Origin: Mycolicibacterium arabiense
GTDB taxonomy: Bacteria; Actinomycetota; Actinomycetes; Mycobacteriales; Mycobacteriaceae
Direction: 5' to 3'
Length of the DNA stretch: 64,000 nt
NCBI RefSeq assembly: GCF_010731815.2
Contig: NZ_AP022593.1
Location: 1,798,001-1,862,000, forward strand
Shown: positions 1 through 9,752 of the stretch, piece by piece
How the letters are laid out: each line of letters opens with the position of its first letter
Numbering within the stretch: the first letter of the stretch is position 1
Translations under genes and position numbers: made by a program
Notes under the pieces: model-generated
Told to the model about the DNA's origin: nothing
Databases searched by the model: none
Seen by the model: only the letters and a program-made list of their open reading frames with translations

Positions 1-1
1 G

Positions 2-961
2 GGTGGAGCCTTCTCGCAACTGGGCATCTGGCGCGGCGTCTTCCTGATCAACATCCCGCTGTGCCTGCTCGCGGCGTGGATGTTCAACCGCCACTTCCAC
101 GAAGACGTGACGCGAAAGGACCGCAGCGTCGACGTCCTCGGCGCAGTACTCCTGGCGGCGGCCATGACCTCACTGGTGCTGGCAGTTCTGGGCGGCGGCC
201 AGACGTGGGCGTGGACCTCCGCGCCGAGCATCGGCGCCTTCACGACGGGCGCTGTGCTGCTGGCGATCTTCTTCGTGGTCGAACGCCGCGCTCCGGAGCC
301 GATTCTGCCGATGTGGGTGTTCTCGCGCCGCCTGCTCTGCGCGACCACCATCGTCGCGTTCGGAGTGGGCGCCATCCTGATGGGGCTGACGTCCTACGTC
401 CCGACGTACCTCGAGGGATCACTGCGAGTCCAGCCCATCGTCGCCGGTCTCGCCTTGGCGGCGCTGACCATCGGTTGGCCCGCCACCGCGGCGATCGCAG
501 GCAAGCTCTATCTGCGATGGGGGTTCAAGCGCACTGCGGTGGTCGGCGCTTCGCTGGTGATCACGGGGGCGTCCGGGCTCGCGGCGTTGGCGCACCGGCC
601 GAACGTCGCAGGCGTAGCAGTCGTGTGCTTCGTGATCGGCGCCGGCATGGGGCTACTCGCAGTACCGACGCTGATCGCCGCACAGTCGAGCGTCGACTGG
701 GATGAGCGCGGCATGGTGACCGGAAACAACATGTTCGCCCGGTCGCTCGGCAGCGCGGTGGGAGTCGCGGTCTTCGGCGCCATCGCCAACTCGATCTTCG
801 GCTCCGGAGACCTGAACTCACTGGGGCCTGCGGTCGTCCAGTCCGGGTCGGCCGCCGTCTTCATCGGCGTGCTGGTGGTAGCCGTGGCGACTGCCGTGGC
901 CGTCCTCGCCATGCCGCGCACGCCACCTGCGACCACGGCGGTACCGACGACGGCAGAGTGA
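2..961 (+). CDS. MFS drug-type exporter, DHA2-like (5' truncated)
   Basis: Membrane transporter of the major facilitator superfamily, most like the 14-helix DHA2 (EmrB/QacA) proton antiporters. The reading frame is open from the window edge, so the N-terminal half is missing. The visible part starts with the WRGVFLINIP segment typical of the middle of these proteins. It is followed by alternating hydrophobic helices and the late SLGSAVGVAVFGAI helix, and ends in a short Thr/Pro-rich tail. Substrate is unknown. It is separated by 109 bp from the next gene, which has its own promoter-like region, so I treat it as a separate unit. Confidence 0.85.
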   Translation, partial: GGAFSQLGIWRGVFLINIPLCLLAAWMFNRHFHEDVTRKDRSVDVLGAVLLAAAMTSLVLAVLGGGQTWAWTSAPSIGAFTTGAVLLAIFFVVERRAPEPILPMWVFSRRLLCATTIVAFGVGAILMGLTSYVPTYLEGSLRVQPIVAGLALAALTIGWPATAAIAGKLYLRWGFKRTAVVGASLVITGASGLAALAHRPNVAGVAVVCFVIGAGMGLLAVPTLIAAQSSVDWDERGMVTGNNMFARSLGSAVGVAVFGAIANSIFGSGDLNSLGPAVVQSGSAAVFIGVLVVAVATAVAVLAMPRTPPATTAVPTTAE

Positions 962-987
962 CGCCTCCGCGACCCCCGACGAGCCGT

Positions 988-1052
988 TAAGTCACCAACT
1001 GTTGACACGGCGTTCCGCGCCGCATAGCGTGCTAAGTCATCACTCGTTGACA
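988..1052 (+). promoter_or_regulatory. Two operator-like direct repeats over a promoter
   Basis: Two 20-bp repeats, TAAGTCACCAACTGTTGACA at 988-1007 and TAAGTCATCACTCGTTGACA at 1033-1052, match at 16 of 20 positions with start points 45 bp apart. Each is also a GTCA-N8-TGAC inverted repeat, the shape of a TetR-type operator. The first copy supplies a TTGACA -35 (1002-1007), followed after 17 bp by TAGCGT (1025-1030) as a possible -10. The second copy would overlap the transcription start. This arrangement suggests repression of the operon that begins at 1071. No matching regulator is visible in the window. Confidence 0.55.
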
Positions 1053-1070
1053 TAGCCCAGGGGTCGCTCG

Positions 1071-2429
1071 ATGGAATTCTCAGCCCGCTCGTTCGTCACC
1101 GCCGGGGTCGCACTGACCGCAGCAAGCGCACTCGCCTTCACCCCACTGGTCATCCCCGGCCCGGCGGTGAGCATTCCCATCGCCGCAGCACCGACCGTCT
1201 CGATGCCCGACGTCCGGTTGGCCGTATCCGCAGCGGATCTCGAGACGTTCTTCGCAGGCATGCAAGCCGTCCTCACCCGCTCCACCGCCGGGGCCGCAGA
1301 ACTGGCAGGTGTCCCGGGCCAGAACCTGATCGGCGTCGTCGACAACGTGGTGACGCTGATCGACACCGTCTTCTCCCGCCTGATCGATTCGACGAGCAAC
1401 CAGACCATCGTCGCGTCGCTGACCATTCTGAAGACACTCTCGGTCGACGCGTTCGCCATGCTCTCGGAGAATCTCGGCCGGATCAACCCCGTCATCACGA
1501 CCACGACGGCACAGGTCGGCGAACTGCTCACCACTGCGCTGACGGCGTCACTGCGAAACGTCTCGGTCGCGCTGCTGAACCTCGCGAACGACCCGCTGTC
1601 GCTTGCGAGCAGCATCGGACTGATCACCGCCGGCGTCACGAGCGGTCGGCTGCTCGCCGCCAACGGTCTCACTGCCGTGCGAACCATCGGGGACGCCGGG
1701 TTCGCGATCGCGGGGATCGCGCTGCACGAAGTGACTTTCCAGTTCAACAACGCGGTCACCGGACTGAGTGCTTTGCTCACTCAGCTGGGTACCGCCTCGG
1801 GCAATGCGGTCGTCGAGGCGCTCATCGGAGCGGTTCGCGCTCTTGCGATCTCGCCGGCCGTAACCGTGTTCAACGTCGGTTCCGCAGCGGTCGGCACCGT
1901 GCTGGACGTCGCGAACGCCGGATTCGACGCGGCCCTCGACGGCGCAATCGGCATCGCGAACGGCACCGGCACCGGCGGTGCGCTGCCCGACCCTGCCGGC
2001 GTGCCCGCGACCGCGCTGGCCTCCCACGACACCCAGACCGCACCGCAGACCGAACTCCAAACGGACGTGTTGCATTCCGTCGATACGGAGGCCCCCACGG
2101 ACGAGGCCGTGGTGCCTACACTCGACCCCTCCGCAGCGCCGGAGACAGCGGGTCCCGTCACGGTCACACCGAGCGACGTCGTCGTGGAGGACGACGCCGA
2201 CATCGACGACGACGTCCCCGCCGAGACCGGCACCCAACCGATCGCAGACGCGCCGGCAGACGATGCACCGAATGAGACGATGACGCCGAAGACCGAACAC
2301 GACGCCCATCAGCCCGGCACGGAGGCTGCGAGCCAGCCCCGTCCGCACGAGCCAAGTCGACCCGAGACCGAGAAGGGTTCGACGGCCGATCGCGACGCGG
2401 CGGCCAGTGATCCTGGCGACGAATCATGA
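1071..2429 (+). CDS. Secreted/envelope protein, possibly GjpA-porin-like
   Basis: Function not established. The 452-residue protein starts with an Ala-rich signal-like segment (about residues 5-30, RSFVTAGVALTAASALAFTP). A long aliphatic/Thr/Ser-rich helical region follows to about residue 300. The last 150 residues are acidic, Pro/Thr/Asp-rich and probably disordered. The N-terminus resembles a large mycobacterial exported family that databases often label outer-membrane porin GjpA; that link is from memory and uncertain. It is the first gene of the operon and overlaps mmpL by ATGA, so it is probably made with the transporter and may act as its periplasmic or outer-membrane partner. Confidence 0.6.
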   Translation: MEFSARSFVTAGVALTAASALAFTPLVIPGPAVSIPIAAAPTVSMPDVRLAVSAADLETFFAGMQAVLTRSTAGAAELAGVPGQNLIGVVDNVVTLIDTVFSRLIDSTSNQTIVASLTILKTLSVDAFAMLSENLGRINPVITTTTAQVGELLTTALTASLRNVSVALLNLANDPLSLASSIGLITAGVTSGRLLAANGLTAVRTIGDAGFAIAGIALHEVTFQFNNAVTGLSALLTQLGTASGNAVVEALIGAVRALAISPAVTVFNVGSAAVGTVLDVANAGFDAALDGAIGIANGTGTGGALPDPAGVPATALASHDTQTAPQTELQTDVLHSVDTEAPTDEAVVPTLDPSAAPETAGPVTVTPSDVVVEDDADIDDDVPAETGTQPIADAPADDAPNETMTPKTEHDAHQPGTEAASQPRPHEPSRPETEKGSTADRDAAASDPGDES

Positions 2430-4684
2430 CCACGCACAATAGGATTCGAAGGCCGTTCCTGCAACGGGTCGCCGAACTCGCGATCTCCACTCCTCGGCGG
2501 TTCCTGGCGATCGCGGCGATGATCACCGTGGCCGCGGGCATCTTCGGGGTTCCGGTCGCCAAGAGCCTGTGTGCGTGCGGTTTCGAGGATCCGGCGTCGG
2601 AGTCGGCAACGGCCTCCCGGATGCTGGTCGAGAAGTTCGACCACGGCGATGCCCAACTGCTCTTGGTCGTCGGTTCACCGGACGGGTACCGCAGCCCGGC
2701 CGCCGAGGCCACGGCCGGCCGCATCGTCGACGAGTTGTCGCGATCGGAACACGTCGCAACCGTCGGCTCCGCCTGGACGTCGCCTCCATCCGTCGCCGCA
2801 GGCATGGTCAGCACCGACCAGCGCGCCGGGCTCGTCGTCGCCGGGATCACCGGCGGCGAGAGCGATTCCCCCAAGCACGCCAAGGAACTCGCCGACCGGC
2901 TGGCACGCGACGGCGACGGCGTGACGGTGCGCGCAGGCGGAGCAGCGATGGTCAACGCTCAGATCACCGAGCAGTCCCAGCGTGACCTGCTGCTGATGGA
3001 GTCACTGGCGATACCGCTGTCCTTCGCCGTGCTGGTCTGGGTGTTCGGCGGCCTGCTGGCCGCCGCGGTTCCGGTCGCCGTCGGCGCAATGGCGGTCATC
3101 GGAGCGCTGGCGGTGCTGCGCGGGGTGACCCTGTTCACCGACGTGAGCATCTTCGCGCTCAACCTCAGTGCCGCACTCGGTTTGGCGCTGGCGATCGACT
3201 ACACCCTGCTGCTGGTCAGCCGCTACCGGGATGAGTTGTCGGATGGGGCGTGTCGCGACCACGCCCTGGTCACGACGATGACGACCGCCGGGCGAACGGT
3301 GATCTTCTCGGCCTCCATCGTCGCGCTGTCGATGGCGATGATGGCGCTGTTCCCGATGCACTTCTTGAAGTCGTTCGCCTATGCCGGCGTGGCGACCGTC
3401 GCCTTCGCCGCCGCAGCCGCGCTGCTCGTCACGCCTGCGGCCATCGTCCTTCTCGGGGACCGGCTCGATCCGTTGCGCGGTCGGGCGGCTTTCGGCAGGC
3501 ACCGGCCGACCCAACCGGTCGAGGCCACGTTCCTGTACCGCTGGACCAAGGCCGTCATGCGGCGTGCCGTGCCGGTCGGGCTGGCCGTGGTGACGCTGAT
3601 GCTGGTTCTCGGCGCGCCGTTCCTCGGAGTCGAGTGGGGCTTCCCGGACGACCGCGTGCTGCCGCGAGACGCGTCGGCACACCAGGTCGGGGATCGACTA
3701 CGCGACGAGTTCGCCAACGATTCCGCGACTGCCGTCACCGTCGTCGTTCCCGACAGCACCGGGCTCGGTGCCGCGGACTTCAGCCGGTACGCAGCAGACG
3801 TCTCGAGCGTTCCACTGGTCGCCGGTGTCTCGGCGCCCACGGTGGTCGACAGCAGTGCCTACCTCACGGTGGCCAGCACCGCGCCACTGTTCTCGGACGA
3901 CTCGCAGCACCAGCTCGACCGCATCCACGACGTGAGCGGGCCAGGCGGGCGTGACGTCCTCCTGACCGGCACCGCACAGGTCAACAGTGACAGCGTGCAC
4001 GCCATCACCTCTCGGCTCCCCGTGGTCCTCGGCCTCATTGCCCTGGTGATGTTCGTCCTGCTGTTCCTGCTGACGGGCAGCCTCGCCATCCCGCTAAAGG
4101 CGTTGTTGCTCAACGTTTTGTCGCTGACCGCGGCGTTCGGTGCGATGGTGTGGATCTTCCAGGACGGTCATCTCGGTGGGCTCGGCACGACGACCACCGG
4201 AACGCTGGTGGCGAACATCCCGGTACTGCTGTTCTGCATCGCCTTCGGTCTGTCCATGGACTACGAGGTGTTCCTGGTCTCCCGGATACGCGAGTTCTGG
4301 ATGTCCGGCGCGGGGAACGGCTCTGCCCGACTACGCAATGACGAGAGCGTCGCCCTCGGGATCGCCCGCACCGGACGCGTCGTCACCGCCGCAGCAGTCG
4401 TCATGTCGATCTCGTTCGCAGCGCTGATCGCCGCCGAGGTCTCGTTCATGCGGATGTTCGGGCTTGGCCTGACGCTGGCGGTGCTCGCCGACGCCACCTT
4501 GATCCGGATGGCGCTGATGCCGGCGTTCATGCACCTGATGGGCGGCTGGAACTGGTGGGCACCGCAGTGGCTCACCCGAATACACGCGAACTTCGGCCTC
4601 GACCACGGGTCCGGAAGTCGAGCTCACGACGACGTGAGCGAACTGCAGTCATGTGTCTCGACCCAGATGAGGAGTGATCGATGA
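2426..4684 (+). CDS. MmpL/RND-family lipid transporter
   Basis: Inner-membrane proton-driven exporter of the mycobacterial MmpL (RND) family, 752 residues. It shows the RND plan: one helix near residues 25-45, a periplasmic domain, five helices, then the pattern repeated. Both proton-relay Asp-Tyr pairs are present, in [16 protein letters not shown] (D258-Y259) and [15 protein letters not shown] (D612-Y613). The length is short for an MmpL and lacks a large C-terminal domain. It overlaps the upstream secreted gene and the downstream polyketide synthase by ATGA, so the cargo is most simply the lipid made by the next three genes. That cargo assignment is inference. Confidence 0.88.
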   Translation: MTTHNRIRRPFLQRVAELAISTPRRFLAIAAMITVAAGIFGVPVAKSLCACGFEDPASESATASRMLVEKFDHGDAQLLLVVGSPDGYRSPAAEATAGRIVDELSRSEHVATVGSAWTSPPSVAAGMVSTDQRAGLVVAGITGGESDSPKHAKELADRLARDGDGVTVRAGGAAMVNAQITEQSQRDLLLMESLAIPLSFAVLVWVFGGLLAAAVPVAVGAMAVIGALAVLRGVTLFTDVSIFALNLSAALGLALAIDYTLLLVSRYRDELSDGACRDHALVTTMTTAGRTVIFSASIVALSMAMMALFPMHFLKSFAYAGVATVAFAAAAALLVTPAAIVLLGDRLDPLRGRAAFGRHRPTQPVEATFLYRWTKAVMRRAVPVGLAVVTLMLVLGAPFLGVEWGFPDDRVLPRDASAHQVGDRLRDEFANDSATAVTVVVPDSTGLGAADFSRYAADVSSVPLVAGVSAPTVVDSSAYLTVASTAPLFSDDSQHQLDRIHDVSGPGGRDVLLTGTAQVNSDSVHAITSRLPVVLGLIALVMFVLLFLLTGSLAIPLKALLLNVLSLTAAFGAMVWIFQDGHLGGLGTTTTGTLVANIPVLLFCIAFGLSMDYEVFLVSRIREFWMSGAGNGSARLRNDESVALGIARTGRVVTAAAVVMSISFAALIAAEVSFMRMFGLGLTLAVLADATLIRMALMPAFMHLMGGWNWWAPQWLTRIHANFGLDHGSGSRAHDDVSELQSCVSTQMRSDR

Positions 4685-5739
4685 GCGTCATAGCAAGTGT
4701 GCGAGGGGAATTGCCACCACGCCGCTACACCCAGGACGAGGTGACCGAGGCGTTGCTCGCGATGCCCGGCTACGCGGATCACGCCGACGCGATCCGCAAG
4801 CTGCATCGAAGCGCGAAGGTCGACAGCAGGCACATGGTCCTGCCACTGGGAGACTACGCGAGCCTGAACGACTTCGGTCGGGCCAACGACGTGTTCATCG
4901 AGCACGCGGTGGAGCTGGGGTGCGCCGCGGTGCTGGGCGCCCTGGACGATGCGGGGCTGACCCCCGCCGACGTCGACGTCATCTACACGACCACGGTCAC
5001 CGGCCTGGCCGTGCCGACGCTTGATGCACGCATCGCAGGCATCATCGGTCTGCGCCCCGACGTCAAGCGCATCCCGATGTTCGGGTTGGGCTGCGTCGCA
5101 GGGGCTGCCGGCATTGCCCGCGTGCACGACCACCTGCGCGGCGCCCCCGACGACGTGGCGGTCCTGCTCGCGGTCGAACTGTGCTCGCTGGTGCCGAAGA
5201 CCGACCCGTCGATGGCCACCGTCGTCGGCTCGAGCCTGTTCGGCGACGGCGCGGCCGCGGTGGTGGTGGTCGGCGACCGGCGCGCCGAGGGGATGGACGC
5301 CGCCGGACCCGAGGTGCTGGACTCGCGCAGCCACCTCTACCCCGACTCGCAGCGCACCATGGGTTGGGACGTCGACTCCAGCGGCTTCCGCCTCGTGCTG
5401 TCCCCCGACGTGCCACGGGTGGTCGAGCAGTACCTCGGCGACGACGTCACCGGATTCCTCGCGAGCCACGACCTCGAGGTCGGCGACATCGGCGCCTGGG
5501 TGAGCCATCCCGGCGGACCGAAGGTCATCGAGGCGATCACCTCCACGCTCGGATTGCCCGACGACGCACTCGAACTCACGTGGCGATCGTTGGCCGAGGT
5601 GGGCAACCTGTCGTCCGCCTCCGTGCTGCACGTCCTGCGCGACACGATTGCCAAGCGTCCACCGGCGGGAACTCCCGGCCTGATGATGGCGATGGGCCCG
5701 GGGTTCTGCTCCGAACTCGTCCTGCTGCGCTGGCGCTGA
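4681..5739 (+). CDS. Type III polyketide synthase (chalcone synthase-like)
   Basis: Homodimeric type III PKS that extends an acyl-CoA starter with malonyl-CoA to give alkylpyrone or alkylresorcinol-type products. The 352-residue length fits the family. The Cys-His-Asn triad is visible as C138 ([12 protein letters not shown]), H276 (WVSHPGGPK) and N309 ([10 protein letters not shown]). The C-terminal [14 protein letters not shown] element is also present. Coupled to mmpL by ATGA and followed by methyltransferase and FAD genes, the SrsABC order known for phenolic lipids of Streptomyces and, as I recall, for polyketide quinones in M. smegmatis. Chain length and cyclisation mode cannot be read from sequence. 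Confidence 0.93.
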   Translation: MSVIASVRGELPPRRYTQDEVTEALLAMPGYADHADAIRKLHRSAKVDSRHMVLPLGDYASLNDFGRANDVFIEHAVELGCAAVLGALDDAGLTPADVDVIYTTTVTGLAVPTLDARIAGIIGLRPDVKRIPMFGLGCVAGAAGIARVHDHLRGAPDDVAVLLAVELCSLVPKTDPSMATVVGSSLFGDGAAAVVVVGDRRAEGMDAAGPEVLDSRSHLYPDSQRTMGWDVDSSGFRLVLSPDVPRVVEQYLGDDVTGFLASHDLEVGDIGAWVSHPGGPKVIEAITSTLGLPDDALELTWRSLAEVGNLSSASVLHVLRDTIAKRPPAGTPGLMMAMGPGFCSELVLLRWR

Positions 5740-5753
5740 GGGGAGCTGATCCG

Positions 5754-6299
5754 ATGTCCTGGTATCTCGCCCTCATTGCCGTGATCACGGTCGAACGCCT
5801 GGCGGAACTGGTGGTGTCCAAGCGCAATCTGGCGTGGACCACCGCTCGCGGTGGCACCGAGTACGGCCTCGGGCACTACCCCGCGATGGTCGCGCTGCAC
5901 GTCGCCCTGCTCGTCGGCTGCGTGCTCGAACCGATCCTGCTGGACCGTCCGTTCCTGCCCGCACTGGGATGGCCGATGCTGGCCGTGGTCCTCGCGGCGC
6001 AGGTGCTGCGGTGGTGGTGCATAACGACTCTCGGCCCACAGTGGAACACCCGCGTGGTCGTGGTCCCGGGTGCCGAACGGGTGACCGGTGGCCCCTACCG
6101 CTGGATCCCGCACCCGAACTACGTCGCGGTCATCGTCGAGGGCGCAGCACTGCCGCTGGTGCATTCCGCGTGGCTGACCGCCATCGTGTTCACGGTGCTC
6201 AACGCGATCCTGCTGCGTACGCGCATCGAGGTGGAGAACGCCGCGCTCGCGAGTCTGGGCGGCGGGCAGGAGCGAAGTGACCGGGGCAGGAGCCGGTGA
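5754..6299 (+). CDS. ICMT-family phospholipid/polyketide methyltransferase
   Basis: Integral-membrane SAM-dependent methyltransferase of the isoprenylcysteine carboxyl methyltransferase family, 181 residues. The hallmark C-terminal block is present: RVVVVPGAERVTGGPYRWIPHPNY, with the following VIVE, near residues 102-130, flanked by hydrophobic helices. In type III PKS clusters this family (SrsB-like) O-methylates the alkylresorcinol ring. The ATG at 5754 follows GGGGAGC at good spacing, 14 bp after the PKS stop. Its TGA overlaps the GTG of the FAD gene. The role on the PKS product is inferred from context. Confidence 0.87.
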   Translation: MSWYLALIAVITVERLAELVVSKRNLAWTTARGGTEYGLGHYPAMVALHVALLVGCVLEPILLDRPFLPALGWPMLAVVLAAQVLRWWCITTLGPQWNTRVVVVPGAERVTGGPYRWIPHPNYVAVIVEGAALPLVHSAWLTAIVFTVLNAILLRTRIEVENAALASLGGGQERSDRGRSR

Positions 6300-7312
6300 T
6301 CGACCTCATGGTCGTCGGCGGCGGTCCCGCGGGCTTGGCCACCGCGATGTACGGAGTCCGCGCCGGCCTCGAGACGGTGATCGTCGAACGCAGACCCGGA
6401 ACGCTGGACAAGGCGTGCGGCGAAGGCATGATGCCCCACACCCTCGCCCACCTCGAGCGCCTCGGAATCACCGTCGAGGGGCGGCCGCTGCGCGGCATCA
6501 GCTACGTGGCGGGCAGCAAGCGGGTGGACGCCGCGTTCCGCGCGGGTGCGGGCCGCGGCGTCCGCAGGACCGCGTTGCACGCGGCGATGTCGGACGCTGC
6601 CCGCACCGCCGGGGTCAAGTTCATCCTCGGCGACGTCGACGGAGTGACCCAGGACGCCGAAGGCGTTCGGGCAGGCGGACTTCGGGCCCGATACCTCGTA
6701 GCCGCCGACGGTCTGCACTCCCCCATCCGGAAGGCGCTCGGCCTGACTCGCCCGTCGCGGGGGCCACGCCGCTGGGGTATCCGGAGGCACGTCCAGATCA
6801 GCCCGTGGACCGACTCGGTGGAGGTGCACTGGACACCGGATGCCGAGGCGTACGTGACACCGGTGGCCGACGACACCGTCGGGATCGCCGTCCTGTCCTC
6901 CGGCCGAGGCGGATTCGAACGGCACTTCGAGGCATTCGGGGAACTCCGGGCTCGGGTGGAGGGTCACCCGCACGGGCCCGATCGTGCTGCCGGGCCGTTG
7001 CGCCAGAACGCCAGTACGCGAGTGGCGGGTCGGGTGCTACTGGTCGGTGATGCCGCCGGGTACGTCGACGCACTGACCGGGGAGGGCATGGGGCTCGCCT
7101 TCGGGGCCGCCGAACTCGCGGTGGACTGCGTCGTGGCCGACCGGACGAGCGACTACGACCGCCAGTGGCGCTCGCTCACTCGGCGATACCGGCTGCTGAC
7201 CGAGGGTTTGGTGCGGGCGAGCGCGCATCCGTCGATCCGCTCGCGCCTCGTGCCCGCCGCGACGGCCCTGCCGCGCGTCTTCGGCAGCGCGGTGAACCAG
7301 TTGGCGTACTGA
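6296..7312 (+). CDS. FAD-dependent oxidoreductase (geranylgeranyl reductase/hydroxylase type)
   Basis: Flavoprotein of 338 residues. It has an N-terminal dinucleotide-binding GGGPAGLATAMYG, a middle YLVAADGLHSPIRK (the DG motif of group A monooxygenases), and VLLVGDAAGYVDALTGEGM near residue 245, which closes the FAD site. It starts at GTG, overlapping the methyltransferase stop. As the last gene of the PKS operon it likely hydroxylates or oxidises the methylated resorcinol toward a quinol or quinone, as SrsC does in Streptomyces. A saturating reductase role is an alternative because the fold is shared with geranylgeranyl reductases. Confidence 0.82.
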   Translation: MIDLMVVGGGPAGLATAMYGVRAGLETVIVERRPGTLDKACGEGMMPHTLAHLERLGITVEGRPLRGISYVAGSKRVDAAFRAGAGRGVRRTALHAAMSDAARTAGVKFILGDVDGVTQDAEGVRAGGLRARYLVAADGLHSPIRKALGLTRPSRGPRRWGIRRHVQISPWTDSVEVHWTPDAEAYVTPVADDTVGIAVLSSGRGGFERHFEAFGELRARVEGHPHGPDRAAGPLRQNASTRVAGRVLLVGDAAGYVDALTGEGMGLAFGAAELAVDCVVADRTSDYDRQWRSLTRRYRLLTEGLVRASAHPSIRSRLVPAATALPRVFGSAVNQLAY

Positions 7313-8458
7313 CTAGGGGGTCGAGTGCGGCGTCACGAGGAACTTCTCCCCCGTCGCACGCTTGACGTAGGCGGTGAACGCCTCGGGTGCGAGCATCCCG
7401 GCCAGTGACACCTCACGGGTGTAGGTGCTGGCGAACGTGGTGGTGAGTTCCTCGCCCACCCGGGCGCGGAGCCGGCCGATCGTTGCGGCGCCCGCCGTCT
7501 GCAGGAACGGGGTGAGCAGCCATCCGCCCAAACCCCATGCCATGCCGAAGTTCCGGGTGAGCACCGTGGGGCCCGTGTCGAGGCCGCCGTAGACGTATAC
7601 CTGCTTGTGGACTGCCGATCCGTAGCGGGAGTACTCCGCCGCCGTTGCGTTGATCGCCTCCTCCATCGCGTTGAGGATGTCGCTGGCCAGCGTTCCTCCG
7701 CCCGTGGCGTCGAAGGCGAGCGTCGCCGACGTCGCCTTGAGCGCCTCGACGAGATCGGTCGCGAAGGACGGCGACGACGTGTTGCAGACGTGCGTTGCCC
7801 CGAGCCCGCGCAGCAGGTCCTCCTGCTCGGCCTTGCGGACGACGTTGACCAGCGGCACCCCGTCCTTGGCGCACAGCTTGACGAGCATCTGGCCGAGGTT
7901 CGACGCGGCCGCGGTGTGCACCAGCGCCGAGTGGCCCTCGCGGCGCATGGTCTCCACCATCCCGAGGGCGGTCATCGGATTCACGAAGGAGGATGCGCCG
8001 TCCCTGGCCGAGGTACCTTCAGGCAGAACGAGACACGACGCGGCGCTGACCACGCGGTACTGGCTGTACATCGCGCCGCCCGCCACGCCAACCGTCCTGC
8101 CGAGGAGCGCTTGGGCGGCCGGGGACGATCCCGCGGCCACGACGGTGCCGGCACCCTCGTTGCCCACGGGAAGCGACTCGTCGACGCGGGCGGACAGGCC
8201 CTTCAGCGCGCCCGCGCCCAGTGGCGCCGTCACGACGGGACGCTCGGGCGTGCCCGCGACCTTCGCCGTGGTCATGTCCGCGCCTGCGACGAGCAGGCCC
8301 AGGTCCGACGGATTGATCGGCGCCGCCTCGACCCGTACCAGCACCTCGTCGGCGCCGGGCGTCGGAACGGCTACGTCCTGCAGGGAGAGTTCGAGCGCAC
8401 CCTGCGACGTCACCAGCGAACGCAGTTCCAGCGCGGTGTCGGGTAGCGGTGCGGTCAT
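7313..8458 (-). CDS. Zinc-binding-type quinone/alcohol oxidoreductase (MDR family)
   Basis: Medium-chain dehydrogenase/reductase of 381 residues, NAD(P)H-dependent. The N-terminal GroES-like domain has VPTPGADEVLVRVEAAPINPSDLGLL, and a Rossmann half follows. Cysteine clusters for structural zinc are not seen, which suits quinone-oxidoreductase-like members rather than classical alcohol dehydrogenases. The ATG at 8458 has GAGG 9 bp upstream; a longer upstream reading frame exists but is compositionally anti-coding. Its stop directly abuts the stop of the convergent FAD gene. The substrate is unknown; a link to quinone lipids is tempting but unsupported, as the gene is on the opposite strand. 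Confidence 0.8.
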   Translation of the reverse strand: MTAPLPDTALELRSLVTSQGALELSLQDVAVPTPGADEVLVRVEAAPINPSDLGLLVAGADMTTAKVAGTPERPVVTAPLGAGALKGLSARVDESLPVGNEGAGTVVAAGSSPAAQALLGRTVGVAGGAMYSQYRVVSAASCLVLPEGTSARDGASSFVNPMTALGMVETMRREGHSALVHTAAASNLGQMLVKLCAKDGVPLVNVVRKAEQEDLLRGLGATHVCNTSSPSFATDLVEALKATSATLAFDATGGGTLASDILNAMEEAINATAAEYSRYGSAVHKQVYVYGGLDTGPTVLTRNFGMAWGLGGWLLTPFLQTAGAATIGRLRARVGEELTTTFASTYTREVSLAGMLAPEAFTAYVKRATGEKFLVTPHSTP

Positions 8459-8523
8459 GGCTGGTGCCTCGTTCCTGTCAGCGGGTCTCGCACCAGTGTG
8501 CCCGCGACCGAGCGCGATCGGCG

Positions 8524-9150
8524 TCAGTTGCCGACGCCGCGATCGGGCGCGGCCATGTCGCCCGTCTCGGGAGTGCCACCGGCGAGCCCGTATCGCAGGA
8601 ACACGGTGCCCTTCGGGCTGGCCGCCGGCGGCTCGAGCAGCGCCAGATTGGTGGGCACCGCGCCGTCGTCGAACAGCTTCTTCCCGACTCCGAGCACGAT
8701 CGGATGCACCCACAGATCGAGGCGGTCGAACAGCTGCTCGCGCAGCAGAGTCTGGACCAGGTTCAGGCTGCCGACGACGGTCACGTGCTCGTGCCGGTCG
8801 CGGATCTCCCGCACTGCGCCGGCCAGATCGGGTCTGAGCTGAGTCGATCCGGCCCAGGACAGCTGGGGTCGCCCGCGCGAGGCGACGTACTTCGGAATGG
8901 CATTGAAGAGCGTGGCGAACTCGTCGTCCCGTTCGGGCCAGAAGGCCGCGAAGATGTCGTAGGTGCGCCTGCCCAGCAGGAGCGCATCCGTGCCCTCGTA
9001 GGCAGTATCGACCTGGGCACCGGCGACCTCGTCGATCAGGGGTGCCTGCCACCCGCCGAACGAGAAACCGATCGGGTCCTCGTCGGGCCCCCCTGGCGCC
9101 TGCCCGACGAGGTCGAGGGTTGCGAACACTTCGATGTGGATGAGGCCCAT
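8524..9150 (-). CDS. Dihydrofolate reductase-family (RibD C-terminal-like) protein
   Basis: Small NADPH-dependent reductase of the RibD C-terminal/DHFR-like fold, 208 residues, as in YyaP/YwjB-type proteins. The family signature is visible: N-terminal IEVFATLDLVGQAPGG, ALLLGRRTYDIFAAFWP in the middle, and VTVVGSLNLVQTLLREQLFDRLDLWVHP near residue 130. A typical DHFR catalytic set is not evident, so folate reduction should not be assumed. AGGGAG lies 8 bp before the ATG. It stands alone between two minus-strand genes and has no functional context. Confidence 0.8.
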   Translation of the reverse strand: MGLIHIEVFATLDLVGQAPGGPDEDPIGFSFGGWQAPLIDEVAGAQVDTAYEGTDALLLGRRTYDIFAAFWPERDDEFATLFNAIPKYVASRGRPQLSWAGSTQLRPDLAGAVREIRDRHEHVTVVGSLNLVQTLLREQLFDRLDLWVHPIVLGVGKKLFDDGAVPTNLALLEPPAASPKGTVFLRYGLAGGTPETGDMAAPDRGVGN

Positions 9151-9230
9151 GCGATGCTCCCTATCAGAGTGAACAGTCTCTGTCGGGAGTTGGACCCGCG
9201 GGGCGCCCTGGACTCATCGCGGGCCGCGGA

Positions 9231-9521
9231 TCAGCTACCTGGCCACTCGCCGGTTGCCCGCTGGAACATCCGGGCGCCTTGGCGGTCGATGACGGTCTTG
9301 ACCACTCCGAATATGGCGCCCTGGATCGCAGCGGCGATCAGGATCTGGCGCAACGGATACTCGGTCTCCAGCGGACCCGGCGGATCCGCCTTGGGGCCCG
9401 GCGCCGCCCTCTGCCAAATCTGCTTGAATATGGCGGTCGCAATCACACCGCCGAGCAGAGAACCGGCCAAGCCGAACGGTCTGTACATGATCTTCGCCGT
9501 GGTGCTGGATTGATTCGGCAT
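9231..9521 (-). CDS. DUF4235 small membrane protein
   Basis: Ninety-six-residue protein matching the actinobacterial DUF4235 pattern: IMYRPFGLAGSLLGGVIATAIFKQIW as a first membrane segment, a Pro-rich linker with EYPLRQILIAAAIQGAIFGVVK as a second, and a conserved DRQGARMFQRATGEWP end. No enzymatic role is known for this family. The ATG at 9521 is preceded by AAAGGGGCC, a fair ribosome-binding site. Longer upstream frames look like shadow sequence. Confidence 0.8.
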   Translation of the reverse strand: MPNQSSTTAKIMYRPFGLAGSLLGGVIATAIFKQIWQRAAPGPKADPPGPLETEYPLRQILIAAAIQGAIFGVVKTVIDRQGARMFQRATGEWPGS

Positions 9522-9752
9522 CAAGGCCCCTTTCGCTGCTGTGTGGCAACAGTTGGTCGTCGGGGGCGAGATGCCCGCAACCGGGGGCAGCCAAACCGCC
9601 GGGCAAGGAAAGGCCAGCTCAGGACGGTGTGCTCGGCGCCACCGAGGCGATCTCGATCGTGAATGATCGGTTTCTCGTCGTGCGCGGGCGCGTGGCCCCA
9701 CAATGGGCGAGCGGTGCTCGCAGCGGTCACCGCATTTTCCGACGGGATCTTC

